A stretch of DNA of 64,000 bases from NCBI RefSeq assembly GCF_900128415.1, contig NZ_LT635772.1, forward strand, positions 1,984,001-2,048,000, read 5' to 3'. A program made the translations under genes and the position numbers. The stretch is from Anaerococcus mediterraneensis (GTDB lineage Bacteria; Bacillota; Clostridia; Tissierellales; Peptoniphilaceae). The notes below the pieces were generated by a model. The model ran no database searches, was not told where the DNA came from, and saw only the letters and a program-made list of their open reading frames with translations. Shown piece after piece: positions 34,493 to 42,320 of this stretch (the first letter of the stretch is position 1; the number at the start of each line of letters is the position of its first letter).

Positions 34493-34713
34493 TATGCAAC
34501 CTCTCTTACAATAATTTTTTGAGCCAAATCTTTATTGAGGGCAAACCTATTATCATCAATTGAAAATATATAGTTGACCCCATCAAAGCTTTGTACTCTG
34601 ATTTGTCTTCCCTTCGCGAAACCTAAGTTGTTTAGGTGTTTGATGATTTTCTCATCACCCTTGAGCTTGATAACTTCTACCAAGGCCCCTTCGCTATAAA
34701 ATGTGATAGGCAT
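34492..34713 (-). CDS. feoA: FeoA-domain protein (first)
   Basis: 73 residues. EVIKLKGDEKIIKHLNNLGF and ALNKDLAQKIIVR correspond to the two FeoA core segments; the pattern is more divergent than in the second copy. A longer frame starts at 34731, but the ATG at 34713 has AAAGGAG at good spacing. Two tandem FeoA genes before feoB are common in Clostridia. It is the promoter-proximal gene of the operon. Confidence 0.9.
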   Translation of the reverse strand: MPITFYSEGALVEVIKLKGDEKIIKHLNNLGFAKGRQIRVQSFDGVNYIFSIDDNRFALNKDLAQKIIVREVA

Positions 34714-34788
34714 ATATACTCCTTTACACAACTATGTATATAGTAATACAGATTATTAATATCTCTTACACATCTAATATATCATAGC

Positions 34789-34831
34789 AGATAATGAATA
34801 TCAATACTATTTGATAATAATAATTGATATT
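34789..34831. promoter_or_regulatory. two overlapping Fur-like boxes upstream of feoA
   Basis: GATAATGAATATCAATACT and GATAATAATAATTGATATT each match about 14 of 19 Fur consensus positions and lie side by side 75-120 bases upstream of the first feoA start. The threonine aldolase gene diverges from the same space. Confidence 0.55.
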
Positions 34832-34902
34832 CTTTGTCAATCTTTTGTGTTTCTTTACATGAAAACGTTTTATTTTTAAATAATGCAGGTTTTTTTTAAT
34901 TT

Positions 34903-34910
34903 GATATAAT
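34903..34910 (+). promoter_or_regulatory. extended -10 promoter of the threonine aldolase gene
   Basis: TGATATAAT is an extended -10 element (TGn before TATAAT at 34905-34910) about 30 bases before the ATG; no good -35 box is seen, which is usual for this promoter type. Confidence 0.55.
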
Positions 34911-34939
34911 AATTATAAGAAAACAGATAAGGAGATAAA

Positions 34940-35953
34940 ATGTATTTTTTTGTAAATGACTACAACTCTATAGCCTATCCACAGATCTTGGATAAGCTAA
35001 GGGAAAAACTAGATGAGAAAAACCCAGGCTACGGTTTTGATGACTACACAAAAAAAGCTACTGACCTCATAAAGAAAGCCTTGGGAGATGATGAATGCCA
35101 TATATATTTCTTGCCAGGGGGTACTAGCGCCAATATCATAGGGGCGGCTTGCGGGATGCGCCAGCAAGATTCGATTTTTTCTGCAAGAACCGGCCACATC
35201 CAAGGCCACGAAGCAGGATCTATTGAGGCAACTGGCATAAAAATCGAGCTCATAGACACCCTTGATGGCAAGCTTACGAGAAAATCCCTAGAAAAAGCCT
35301 ACAAAAATTTTGATACAGAATATGTGACTGTCCCAAAAAAAGTTTATATTTCAAATACTACAGAGCTTGGAACAGTCTATAAAAAAGATCAGCTAAGAGA
35401 AATCTATGATTTTTGCAAGGAAAATGACCTCTATCTTTTTATAGATGGGGCCAGAATAGCAGCAGCTCTGGCATCCGATCAAGCTGACTACAGCCTAAAA
35501 GACCTGACAAGCTTGTGCGATATTTTCTATTTAGGAGGGACAAAAGCTGGCCTACCTTTTGGTGAGGCCCTAGTTGTCAAAAACCCTGACCTAAACAAAA
35601 ATATTATAAACCTCATAAAGCAAAAAGGCTTTCTTTTGGCCAAGGGCTTTGTTTCTGGCCTAATTTGGGAAAGTGTTTTTGAAAAAGAAGATTTTTACCT
35701 AGAAGGCTCCAAAAAAGCCTACAAAATGGCAAAAATTTTGGCCGAAGGCCTAGTGGAAAAAGGCTACAAACTAGCCTACCCCTTTGAGTCTAATCAAATT
35801 TTTGTAAGAGTCGATGAAAAAGCCTACGAAAAATTCTCAAAAATTGCACAATTTGAAATAATGTCAGAAGAAGACGGCGAAAAGATAATAAGGCTGGTCA
35901 CATCTTTTAGGACAGAAAAAGAAGAAGTTGAGGGATTTTTAGACCAAATATAA
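34940..35953 (+). CDS. ltaE: low-specificity L-threonine aldolase
   Basis: 337 residues, fold type I PLP enzyme of the beta-eliminating lyase group. The N-terminal NDYNSIAYPQIL, the GGTSANIIGAACG block (about 57-69), HIQGHEAGSIEATG (about 79-92) and DGARIAAALAS (about 175-185) are family features; the PLP lysine lies in YLGGTKAGLPFGEAL. It cleaves L-threonine or allo-threonine to glycine and acetaldehyde in the cytoplasm. Start: AAGGAGATAAA then ATG. It stands alone, divergent from the feo operon, with its terminator interrupted by a miniature element. Confidence 0.9.
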   Translation: MYFFVNDYNSIAYPQILDKLREKLDEKNPGYGFDDYTKKATDLIKKALGDDECHIYFLPGGTSANIIGAACGMRQQDSIFSARTGHIQGHEAGSIEATGIKIELIDTLDGKLTRKSLEKAYKNFDTEYVTVPKKVYISNTTELGTVYKKDQLREIYDFCKENDLYLFIDGARIAAALASDQADYSLKDLTSLCDIFYLGGTKAGLPFGEALVVKNPDLNKNIINLIKQKGFLLAKGFVSGLIWESVFEKEDFYLEGSKKAYKMAKILAEGLVEKGYKLAYPFESNQIFVRVDEKAYEKFSKIAQFEIMSEEDGEKIIRLVTSFRTEKEEVEGFLDQI

Positions 35954-35978
35954 AAAACACAACAAGATTTAGGAAAAT

Positions 35979-36000
35979 AAAAAAAGCCCCTATGGGCTTA
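35979..36000 (+). terminator. terminator hairpin of ltaE, U-tract displaced
   Basis: AAAAAGCCCC and GGGCTT pair around TAT with an A-run on the left, but the U-tract is missing: the miniature element starts at 36001 directly after GGGCTTA. Confidence 0.65.
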
Positions 36001-36150
36001 CAGGCTGTTGACAAAGTTACAAAAACATTCGATTTAAAAAATAAAATGTGAACAGCCAACAAACAAATCTCCAATTCATTGGATTCCTCGTCGAAGCCTA
36101 TAGCTTCTCTGTCGGAATGACGTTGGATTATATACTTTGTCTACGTTCTG
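36001..36150. mobile_element. miniature inverted-repeat element, copy 1
   Basis: The left end is CAGGCTGTTGACAAAGTTAC and the right end TTTGTCTACGTTCTG, an imperfect inverted repeat resembling the IS1182-type end at 1464-1478. The 150-base interior has no frame but holds a family B palindrome fragment (GATTCCTCGTCGAAGCC, then GTCGGAATGACG). It is flanked by two similar stems, AAAGCCCCTATGGGCTTA on the left and AAAGCCCTATGGCTTA on the right. Confidence 0.7.
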
Positions 36151-36530
36151 AAAGCCCTATGGCTTAATAATGAAAAAAACTCTTTACCGAAATTGGTTTA
36201 TAATGAGATCTCTCGACTACGCTCGGTATAAGGGAGGGGTTTCGATTAAAGCCCTAGCCCATAACTTCCCTTGTTTCAAATAAAAGCTTTGCCACACTTT
36301 CCCTTGTTTCGACTAAGGGGCACAAGCCCGCTTGGAGAAATCTCTTTTTACAAAGTATTTTTTATATAAAAGTAGATTTCTCGACCAGGCTTAAACTTTG
36401 CTCGAAAAAGGGTGTGGTGCTTCAGTCCATTTAGAAAAGTGGTAGTGCTCAACTATACTCTTATTATAGCCAGTAATGCCACCCCCCTATAATATTTCTT
36501 TTCTAACAATCCAAGCCCACTTAGGGCTTT
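36151..36530. repeat. family A palindromes between the two miniature elements
   Basis: Arms such as GAGATCTCTCGACTACGCTC (about 36208) and CCCTTGTTTCGACTAAGGGG (about 36302) with AGCCCGCTTGGAGAAATCTC belong to dispersed family A. A stem AAGCCCACTTAGGGCTT at 36513-36529 directly abuts element copy 2. I see no gene in the 796-base space between ltaE and the permease gene. Confidence 0.6.
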
Positions 36531-36728
36531 CAGGCTGTTGACAAAGTTACAAAATCCAAAAGTAAGCGTTCCGTTCGGAAGAAATTGTAAGAAATTCAAA
36601 TTGAAATAATCCGCCCGTAAATCGCACTGTTTGAGCGACAGCGAGTTTGCGATTTACAGGATTATGAAATTTAGAATTTCACAATTTCTGTAGTCGGATA
36701 AGCGTTTTTGAATTTTGTCTACGTTCTG
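36531..36728. mobile_element. miniature inverted-repeat element, copy 2
   Basis: 198 bases with the same ends as copy 1 (CAGGCTGTTGACAAAGTTAC and TTTGTCTACGTTCTG). It is a long imperfect palindrome throughout: AAGCGTTCCG on the left mirrors CGGATAAGCG on the right, GAAATTGT mirrors ACAATTTC, and GTAAATCGCA mirrors TGCGATTTAC at the centre. It is flanked by near-identical stems AAGCCCACTTAGGGCTTT and AAGCCCACCAAGGGCTTT. Confidence 0.75.
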
Positions 36729-36749
36729 CAAGCCCACCAAGGGCTTTTT
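36729..36749 (-). terminator. terminator hairpin of the uracil permease gene, U-tract displaced
   Basis: On the minus strand AAGCCC and GGGCTT pair around TTGGT right after the stop codon, but the sequence that follows is the miniature-element end GCAGAACGTAG rather than a U-tract. The T-run is on the plus-strand side only. Confidence 0.65.
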
Positions 36750-38012
36750 TTATTCGTTTGTAAGTTTTAGCTTCTTTAAAAGTGTCATAAAGGCTGAAAG
36801 CACAACTGCCACAACAGATGCGAGTACCATGCCTGAAAGCTCTATTGATCCAAACTTGATAGACAAACCAGAAAGACCAGCTATAAATATAACTGAAGTT
36901 AAAACTAAATTCATTGATTTTGAGTAGTCAACTTTCTGATCTACAAGTAGTCTGATCCCGCTAGTACCTATCATCCCATAAAGTAGAAATGTAACTCCAC
37001 CTATGACATTGCCTGGAATAGTTGAGATAAAGGCAGCTAGAGGGCCAAAAAATGCCATAAGGATAGAAACTATAGCAGCTCCTCCTATAACCTGGACTGA
37101 GTAGACGCCTGTGATTGCCATTACTCCAATATTTTCTCCATAGGTTGTAGTTGGTACACCACCTACAAGACCTGATAAGGCTGTGGAGAAATTATCGGCA
37201 AAAATCGACCTGTGGAGGCCTGGATCTTTTAAAAGGTCCCTTCCAACTATATTTGATGTTACAACCTGGTGGCTGATATGCTCACTTGTTATAACTAGAA
37301 TGACTGGCAGCATGGCAAGAATTGCCTCAAGAGAAAACTTTGCCATGTGGAAATTTGGCATGGTAAATAATTTTGCCTGTAAAACTGGAGTAAAATCAAC
37401 CATATCAAAAAATACTGCTCCTATATAGCCTACAACTATGGCTATCAAGATTGGAATAGTTGAGAAAAACCCTTTGAAAGCAACAGATCCTATTATGGCC
37501 GTAAGAAGGGTTATAGCAAAAACTATAAAGTCCTTGGCCTGGGCCGTGTCTGTCATGAGGTTAGCTCCTATGGCCCCACCTGTGACAGTATTGCCTGCTA
37601 ACTCAAAACCTATTAGGGCAACAACAGCTCCCATAGCTGCTGGTGGCAAGACTATATCTATCCATTTGATACCAAATTTATAAATAATATAGGATAAGAC
37701 ACAGCCGAGGATTCCAACTACAACAAAAGCACCCTGAGCGTATTCAAATCCTTGAGTTGCGATAATAGCAGTACCTGGTGCTAAAAACGCAAACGAAGAA
37801 CCCAAATAAGCCGGTGCCTTGCCTTTGGTTATAAGTATAAATAATAGGGTGCCGATTCCATTCATCAAAAGAACAATACCTGGATTAATTTGAAATAAAA
37901 TTGGAACCAAAACAGATGCCCCAAACATTGCAAAAGTGTGTTGCAAAGAAAGTGGCAAGAGGAGTTTACCTGGGACCTTATCATCTATGTGATAAATTCT
38001 TTTTTCTTTCAT
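36750..38012 (-). CDS. uraA: uracil permease (NCS2 family)
   Basis: 420 residues from the chosen start, with about fourteen hydrophobic helices. The family blocks are LPLSLQHTFAMFGASVLVP near the N-terminus, SSFAFLAPG near 90, the substrate/proton residue Glu in VITSEHISHQVV (about 245), and SALSGLVGGVPTTTYGENIG (about 285-305). It is a proton-coupled uracil importer, close to UraA/PyrP. A longer frame begins at 38048, but ATG 38012 is preceded by AAAGGAAATTTT. Upstream are three copies of a 22-base repeat that may control it. It is monocistronic. Confidence 0.92.
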   Translation of the reverse strand: MKEKRIYHIDDKVPGKLLLPLSLQHTFAMFGASVLVPILFQINPGIVLLMNGIGTLLFILITKGKAPAYLGSSFAFLAPGTAIIATQGFEYAQGAFVVVGILGCVLSYIIYKFGIKWIDIVLPPAAMGAVVALIGFELAGNTVTGGAIGANLMTDTAQAKDFIVFAITLLTAIIGSVAFKGFFSTIPILIAIVVGYIGAVFFDMVDFTPVLQAKLFTMPNFHMAKFSLEAILAMLPVILVITSEHISHQVVTSNIVGRDLLKDPGLHRSIFADNFSTALSGLVGGVPTTTYGENIGVMAITGVYSVQVIGGAAIVSILMAFFGPLAAFISTIPGNVIGGVTFLLYGMIGTSGIRLLVDQKVDYSKSMNLVLTSVIFIAGLSGLSIKFGSIELSGMVLASVVAVVLSAFMTLLKKLKLTNE

Positions 38013-38038
38013 AAAATTTCCTTTCTTTTTTGTGCTAA

Positions 38039-38138
38039 TTTTAGGCAAAAAAAATTTGTATTTGCCATTTTGGGCAAAAAAATTTTGTAAGCTAAAATTT
38101 TTATCTCAGCCTACTGTTTTTGGGCAAAATTTTTTTGT
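38039..38138. repeat. three copies of a 22-base direct repeat upstream of uraA
   Basis: Copies at 38039-38060, 38068-38089 and 38117-38138 share TTTTGGGCAAAA followed by an A/T run and TTTTGT. They lie 27-126 bases upstream of the uracil permease start, in the leader or promoter. They may be regulator sites or part of a leader RNA; they do not fit a known riboswitch that I can recognise. Confidence 0.55.
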
Positions 38139-38222
38139 GGTTTTACCCACAAAGCCTAAAACTAATTTTTTTTACCTATATTAGGATACTAGCAAAAAAA
38201 CATATGTCAATACTAAAATAAA

Positions 38223-38249
38223 AACTCCTGCCTAAACAGGAGTCCTTAT
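38223..38249 (-). terminator. intrinsic terminator of the 96-residue protein gene
   Basis: ACTCCTG and CAGGAGT pair around CCTAAA; on the minus strand the stem is followed by TTTTTATTTT. Confidence 0.8.
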
Positions 38250-38539
38250 TATTTTAATTTTTCGCTACCATTGATCAAATCTTCAAAATCGTCTTTGGCT
38301 TTGGCAGCCTTGTTTTTTACATTGTCTACGCCTTCTTTGACTTGGTCTTTGTTTTTCTTTAGCAAATGTGCGCTAGCACCCGCTACAAAAAGTCCCAAAG
38401 CTAGTCTAGAAAGTGGATTTGCTCTTTTTTTGTTTTTACCAAACATAGATCCTCCCTTATTTTTTGTATGTCTTCTAAAACTATCCCCTGCTAGGGCACT
38501 TGCACCCTTAGCAAGTAGCAATGTCTTTATCAAATTCAT
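38249..38539 (-). CDS. small protein with glycine-zipper-like helices, YtxH-like
   Basis: 96 residues. Two short, Ala/Gly-rich hydrophobic segments (LLLAKGASALAG, residues 7-18; LALGLFVAGASAHLL, about 46-60) are separated by a basic stretch (KNKKRANP), and the last third is a charged helix (KDQVKEGVDNVKNKAAKAKDDF). This resembles YtxH/general-stress small membrane-associated proteins, but the match is by pattern only. It lies between arcA and uraA on the same strand with its own terminator. Start: GAGGCGATTAG then ATG. Confidence 0.65.
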   Translation of the reverse strand: MNLIKTLLLAKGASALAGDSFRRHTKNKGGSMFGKNKKRANPLSRLALGLFVAGASAHLLKKNKDQVKEGVDNVKNKAAKAKDDFEDLINGSEKLK

Positions 38540-38585
38540 CTAATCGCCTCTTTTCTCTTTGAGTATATTTTATATATACCCAAAA

Positions 38586-39800
38586 TCAATCACATCTAAC
38601 AAGTGGCATAGACATACATCTTGGGCCGCCCCTACCTACGGTTAGGGTTGAGGAATCTAGTTTTATAACCTCTACATCATTTAGCTCTAGCATCCTATTT
38701 GTAACATTGTTTCTCTTATAAACTATGACTTTGCCTGGGGCTATAGCTAGGGTGTTGGACCCATCTGTCCATTGTTCACGAAGGGCTGCTATTGGATCTC
38801 CTCCCCCACAAGGAAGCAAGTTTATCTTATCTAATCCAAGGGCATCTTTTAAAAGATCATCCAAGGTCTTATCCATGGCTTCTGATACAATTTCCCCATC
38901 ACGGGCCCTAAAACTTATGGCATGGAAGGAACTTATTATGCCTGGGTGGTAGGTAAAGGTATCAAAGTCTATCTGGGTAAAGACAGTATCTAGGTGCATA
39001 TAGGCCCTTTCATTTGGGATATTTACAGCTAGGACCTCTTCTATTTTGTTATCCTCATCTAGGATTAGATTTTTTGCCAAGGCCTTGATAGCGTCTATCT
39101 CTGTCCTCTGGCTGATCCCTACCATGATGAGATTTTCATTTATATTTAGGATGTCACCGCCCTCTATGTGGTGGTCCTTATCCCTACCATAATAATTTTT
39201 TGTCCCCTTGTAGGTTGGGTGGTAGTTAAAGATATAATCAGCGTATATGGTCTCCCTAGACCTTGTTACAGAATACATCTTGTTTATAGAAACCCCACCT
39301 GCTATAGATGAGAAAGGATCTCTTGTAAAATATAAGTTTGGCATAGGATTTATAGCATTGTAATTGCCGTGACTTACAACCCTATCTTTTAGGTGGTTGA
39401 AGGCATCAATCTCGCTAAGGGTAATACCTGACATGGTTTTTTCTACAAAAGTTTTATCATCCTTTATAGATTTTAAAAGGTCAAAAGACTCCTTGTAGAT
39501 GCTTTCATTGACAATGCCAGCTTCTTTTAGGTATTGGTCCAAAAACTTTGCCCTAAGACCCTCATTTGCTTTTAGACTTTCTGCCATGAGGTCCTCTAGG
39601 TAGACCACCTCAACCCCATTTTGCCTAAAAATTTCTGCAAAGACATCATGCTCTTCCCTGGCCTTGTCCAAGTCTGGTATATCATCAAACAAAAGCTCAT
39701 CCAATAAATTTGGAGTCAAATTCAAAAGCTCTTCGCCAGGCCTATGAACCATAACAGTTTTTAAGGTCTTGATCTCATTGTTTACATTGATTTTTCTCAT
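38586..39800 (-). CDS. arcA: arginine deiminase
   Basis: 404 residues, standard length. All signatures are present: VMVHRPGEELLNLTP (17-31), MPNLYFTRDPF (about 155-165), HHIEGGDILN, HLDTVFTQID, and the catalytic Cys403 at the end in MSMPLVRCD. It hydrolyses arginine to citrulline and ammonia. The arcB and arcC genes for the rest of the ATP-yielding pathway are not adjacent, so it either works with genes elsewhere or mainly produces ammonia. It is the sole gene of its unit. Confidence 0.96.
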   Translation of the reverse strand: MRKINVNNEIKTLKTVMVHRPGEELLNLTPNLLDELLFDDIPDLDKAREEHDVFAEIFRQNGVEVVYLEDLMAESLKANEGLRAKFLDQYLKEAGIVNESIYKESFDLLKSIKDDKTFVEKTMSGITLSEIDAFNHLKDRVVSHGNYNAINPMPNLYFTRDPFSSIAGGVSINKMYSVTRSRETIYADYIFNYHPTYKGTKNYYGRDKDHHIEGGDILNINENLIMVGISQRTEIDAIKALAKNLILDEDNKIEEVLAVNIPNERAYMHLDTVFTQIDFDTFTYHPGIISSFHAISFRARDGEIVSEAMDKTLDDLLKDALGLDKINLLPCGGGDPIAALREQWTDGSNTLAIAPGKVIVYKRNNVTNRMLELNDVEVIKLDSSTLTVGRGGPRCMSMPLVRCD

Positions 39801-40015
39801 AAAAAACTCCTAAAATTTCTTTAAAAAAAGGGCCTAATGCATAAAAGCAAAAGTCCCTATTATCAATCGGCAATCCCGCCAATATCTTTAATTGTCTTAA
39901 AAATATTATAATCCTAAAAAATTAATATGCTAGAATTGTTATTATTTTAACAATTTTTACAAATTATAAAAAATATACAATTACTTATTAATAAAAAATC
40001 CTAATAGAAGGCATT

Positions 40016-40036
40016 GGTCTATAGCTATTATAGACC
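40016..40036. promoter_or_regulatory. operator-like palindrome upstream of arcA
   Basis: GGTCTATA and TATAGACC are perfect 8-base arms around a 5-base centre, next to a TTGACA on the minus strand. This could be a regulator site for arcA; the regulator is unknown. Confidence 0.35.
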
Positions 40037-40072
40037 TTGTCAAAATCATTCAGTTAAATACCCACAAAAAAA

Positions 40073-40092
40073 GAAGAGCCTAAGCTCTCCTT
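40073..40092 (-). terminator. intrinsic terminator of the Ugp-like operon
   Basis: GGAGAGC pairs with GCTCTTC (one G-U) around TTAG on the minus strand, followed by a T-run. Confidence 0.75.
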
Positions 40093-40097
40093 TTGTT

Positions 40098-41408
40098 TTA
40101 TTGTTCAAAATCTGATTCAAATTGTGCTTTGAATGCTTCCATCTCTGCTTTTACATCAGAATCTGGGTTTGAAAGTATTTCTTCAAGCTTGCTTGCTACA
40201 TCATTGTAGGCTTGTTGGCTGCCTGGTACAAGTGGTCTTGAGAATAGTTTTTCACTTGCTGTTTCTAGGATTTTTGGAATCTCTGAATCAGCATTTTTAT
40301 AAGATTCATCTTCTACAGCTGTTTTTCTGGCTGGCATGTAGCCTGTTTCTAGACCAAATTTGATTTGTGAATCCTTGCTTGATAGGAATTTAAGAAGTTT
40401 AAATGCTGCTGCCTTTTGTTCATCGCTAGCACCGTTAAACATATAGATGTTTGTACCTTGTTGTACTGCTTTTTCTGCTGGATAAGCTTGGGCTGCATAT
40501 TTAAATTTGCCTTCTACACCTTCTTTTACATAAACTTCACCAGCGTTAGATCCGATATATCCTGCTAATTGGTTGTTTGCAAAAGGACCTGATAGGTATT
40601 GGTCAGTACCAGCTATTCTGAAGTAGCCTTCTTTTATACCATCTAGGTAATAATTAACTGCTTCGATTGATTCTGGGCATGTAACATCTAGGTCTGGACC
40701 AAAGTCTATGCCCTTATTTTTTAGGTAGGTTACATAGAAGTTTGATAGGGAGTCCCAACCAAAGGCTGGTATATCTTTTTCTGCCTTGATTTTTTTAGCA
40801 ACTTCTTTTAGTTCTTCGAAGTTTGTTGGATTTTTTATACCTAGTTCATCAAATAGGTCTTGGTTGTACCACAAAACTTCTGTAGATTTGTTAAATGGAA
40901 GTCCTATAATCTTGCCATCTTGTTCGATCTCATCTCTAACACCTGGGAAAATATCTTCATAGTCTTCTATACCGTCTTCACCCTTGACCATATCTGTAAG
41001 GTCAGCTACCATTCCTGCTTCTGAGAATTGTAGCATCCAGTCTGGATAAGCTTGGGTTAGGGTTGGTAGATCTTTTGGAGATTGCATTGTAGCAACTAGG
41101 ATTTGGTTTAGGTCACCATAACCACCTTGGTGTTGTAGAGTAACTTTAATATCTGGATTTTCTTTCTCAAAATCAGCTACAAGTCCTTCTAGGGCCTCAC
41201 CTTGGCCACCACCCATTGCATGCCAAAATACTATTTCTGTTTGGCCTTCTTTGGCTGGTTCTTTTTCCTCTTCTTTGCTCTCTTCTGCCTTTTCTTCTAC
41301 CTTGGCTTCTTCTTTTGGTGCTTCTTCTTTTTTGGCATCATTGCCACAAGCTGAAAACATTCCCAAAGATAGGACTAAGGCTGCTAGTAGTGTTAATTTT
41401 TTCTTCAT
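40098..41408 (-). CDS. ABC transporter substrate-binding lipoprotein (UgpB type)
   Basis: 436 residues. The lipoprotein signal ends at Cys21 (MFSAC); a charged E/K-rich linker (about 25-55) then leads to a family 1 extracellular solute-binding domain (TEIVFWHAMGGGQGEALEGLV, WMLQFSEAGMVADLTDM, GWDSLSNFYVTY, NGASDEQKAAAFKLLKFL). The 'FWHAMGG' start and 'TGYMPARKTAV' are typical of UgpB-like proteins for glycerol-3-phosphate or its diesters; other sugars remain possible. It is the last gene of the four-gene operon, 87 bases after the second permease, possibly for extra expression. Confidence 0.9.
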   Translation of the reverse strand: MKKKLTLLAALVLSLGMFSACGNDAKKEEAPKEEAKVEEKAEESKEEEKEPAKEGQTEIVFWHAMGGGQGEALEGLVADFEKENPDIKVTLQHQGGYGDLNQILVATMQSPKDLPTLTQAYPDWMLQFSEAGMVADLTDMVKGEDGIEDYEDIFPGVRDEIEQDGKIIGLPFNKSTEVLWYNQDLFDELGIKNPTNFEELKEVAKKIKAEKDIPAFGWDSLSNFYVTYLKNKGIDFGPDLDVTCPESIEAVNYYLDGIKEGYFRIAGTDQYLSGPFANNQLAGYIGSNAGEVYVKEGVEGKFKYAAQAYPAEKAVQQGTNIYMFNGASDEQKAAAFKLLKFLSSKDSQIKFGLETGYMPARKTAVEDESYKNADSEIPKILETASEKLFSRPLVPGSQQAYNDVASKLEEILSNPDSDVKAEMEAFKAQFESDFEQ

Positions 41409-41495
41409 TTTTTCCCCTTTTTATTTTTTTAAGTTCCCATAAAAGCAAACTTTACTTACATTTAATATATACCCTAAAAAAATATTTTAATCAAT

Positions 41496-42314
41496 TTATC
41501 CTTTGATTCCGCCAAAGGCCACTCCCCTTAGGATTTGTTTTCTAAAGATCAGATAGAGGATGAGGATTGGTAGGATTGTTATAGATGATGCTGCCATCTG
41601 TAGGTGGATAAGCTGTCCTGCCTCTGTCGCAAAGGCAGAAAGACCATTTGATATCAGCCTCATGTTTTTTGTATTTGTAACAAGGATTGGCCACAAAAAT
41701 GAGTTCCAACCGGTTATAAAGTTTAAAAGCCCAATGGTAAATAGGTTTTGCTTGCACATTGGAACCATAACTCTCCTTATAAACTCAAAATCACTTGCCC
41801 CGTCAACCTTGGCTGCATTATAAAACTCCATTGGCACAGACCTTAGAAATTCTCTCAAATAGAAAATATAAAAAACTGATGCCATAAATGGGATTATAAG
41901 GGCTAGATAGGTATCAAGAAGTCCAAGCTTGGCTATGGTTGAATAATTTGTAAAAATTATTATCTCAAAAGGTACCATCAAAAGTGCCAGCATAAAATTT
42001 TCCAAAACTTTTTTGCCCCTAAAATTTAAAAAGCTAAGGGCAAAGGCCGCAAGGACTGTTGTAGCCAGAGTACCCAAGGTGTTGACCAGGGATACAAAAA
42101 CAGTATTTACAAAGTATCTAGCAAAGGGTGCTGCCTTCATAGCCTCCCTAAAGTTGGATAGCTGAGGGCTAGCTGGCAAAAGTTTTGGAGGTATAGCTGT
42201 GACCTCACCAAAACTCATCAGTGCCGATGATATCATGTACAAAAATGGAAACAAGGTTATTACCGCCATAAAGACGACAAATATATAGGATATTACTTTT
42301 ATAATCTTTCTCAT
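41496..42314 (-). CDS. ABC transporter permease (UgpE type)
   Basis: 272 residues, six membrane helices, MalG/UgpE class. The coupling motif EAA-loop is AAKVDGASDFEFIRRVMVPM (about 163-182). It forms the transmembrane channel with the preceding UgpA-type protein. It begins six bases after that gene's stop, with AGGTAGGTAAAA as ribosome site. Confidence 0.92.
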   Translation of the reverse strand: MRKIIKVISYIFVVFMAVITLFPFLYMISSALMSFGEVTAIPPKLLPASPQLSNFREAMKAAPFARYFVNTVFVSLVNTLGTLATTVLAAFALSFLNFRGKKVLENFMLALLMVPFEIIIFTNYSTIAKLGLLDTYLALIIPFMASVFYIFYLREFLRSVPMEFYNAAKVDGASDFEFIRRVMVPMCKQNLFTIGLLNFITGWNSFLWPILVTNTKNMRLISNGLSAFATEAGQLIHLQMAASSITILPILILYLIFRKQILRGVAFGGIKG

Positions 42315-42320
42315 TTTTAC

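Larger units (their letters stand above)
39801..40097. other. 297-base upstream region of arcA
   Basis: There is no gene here. It contains the ugpB terminator, an operator-like palindrome at 40016-40036 and, on the minus strand, a TATAAT box at 39905-39910. An untranslated leader of roughly 100 bases follows, with a weak GGGAC/GGCCC stem running into seven T residues just before the arcA ribosome site. That last stem could attenuate arcA. Confidence 0.4.
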
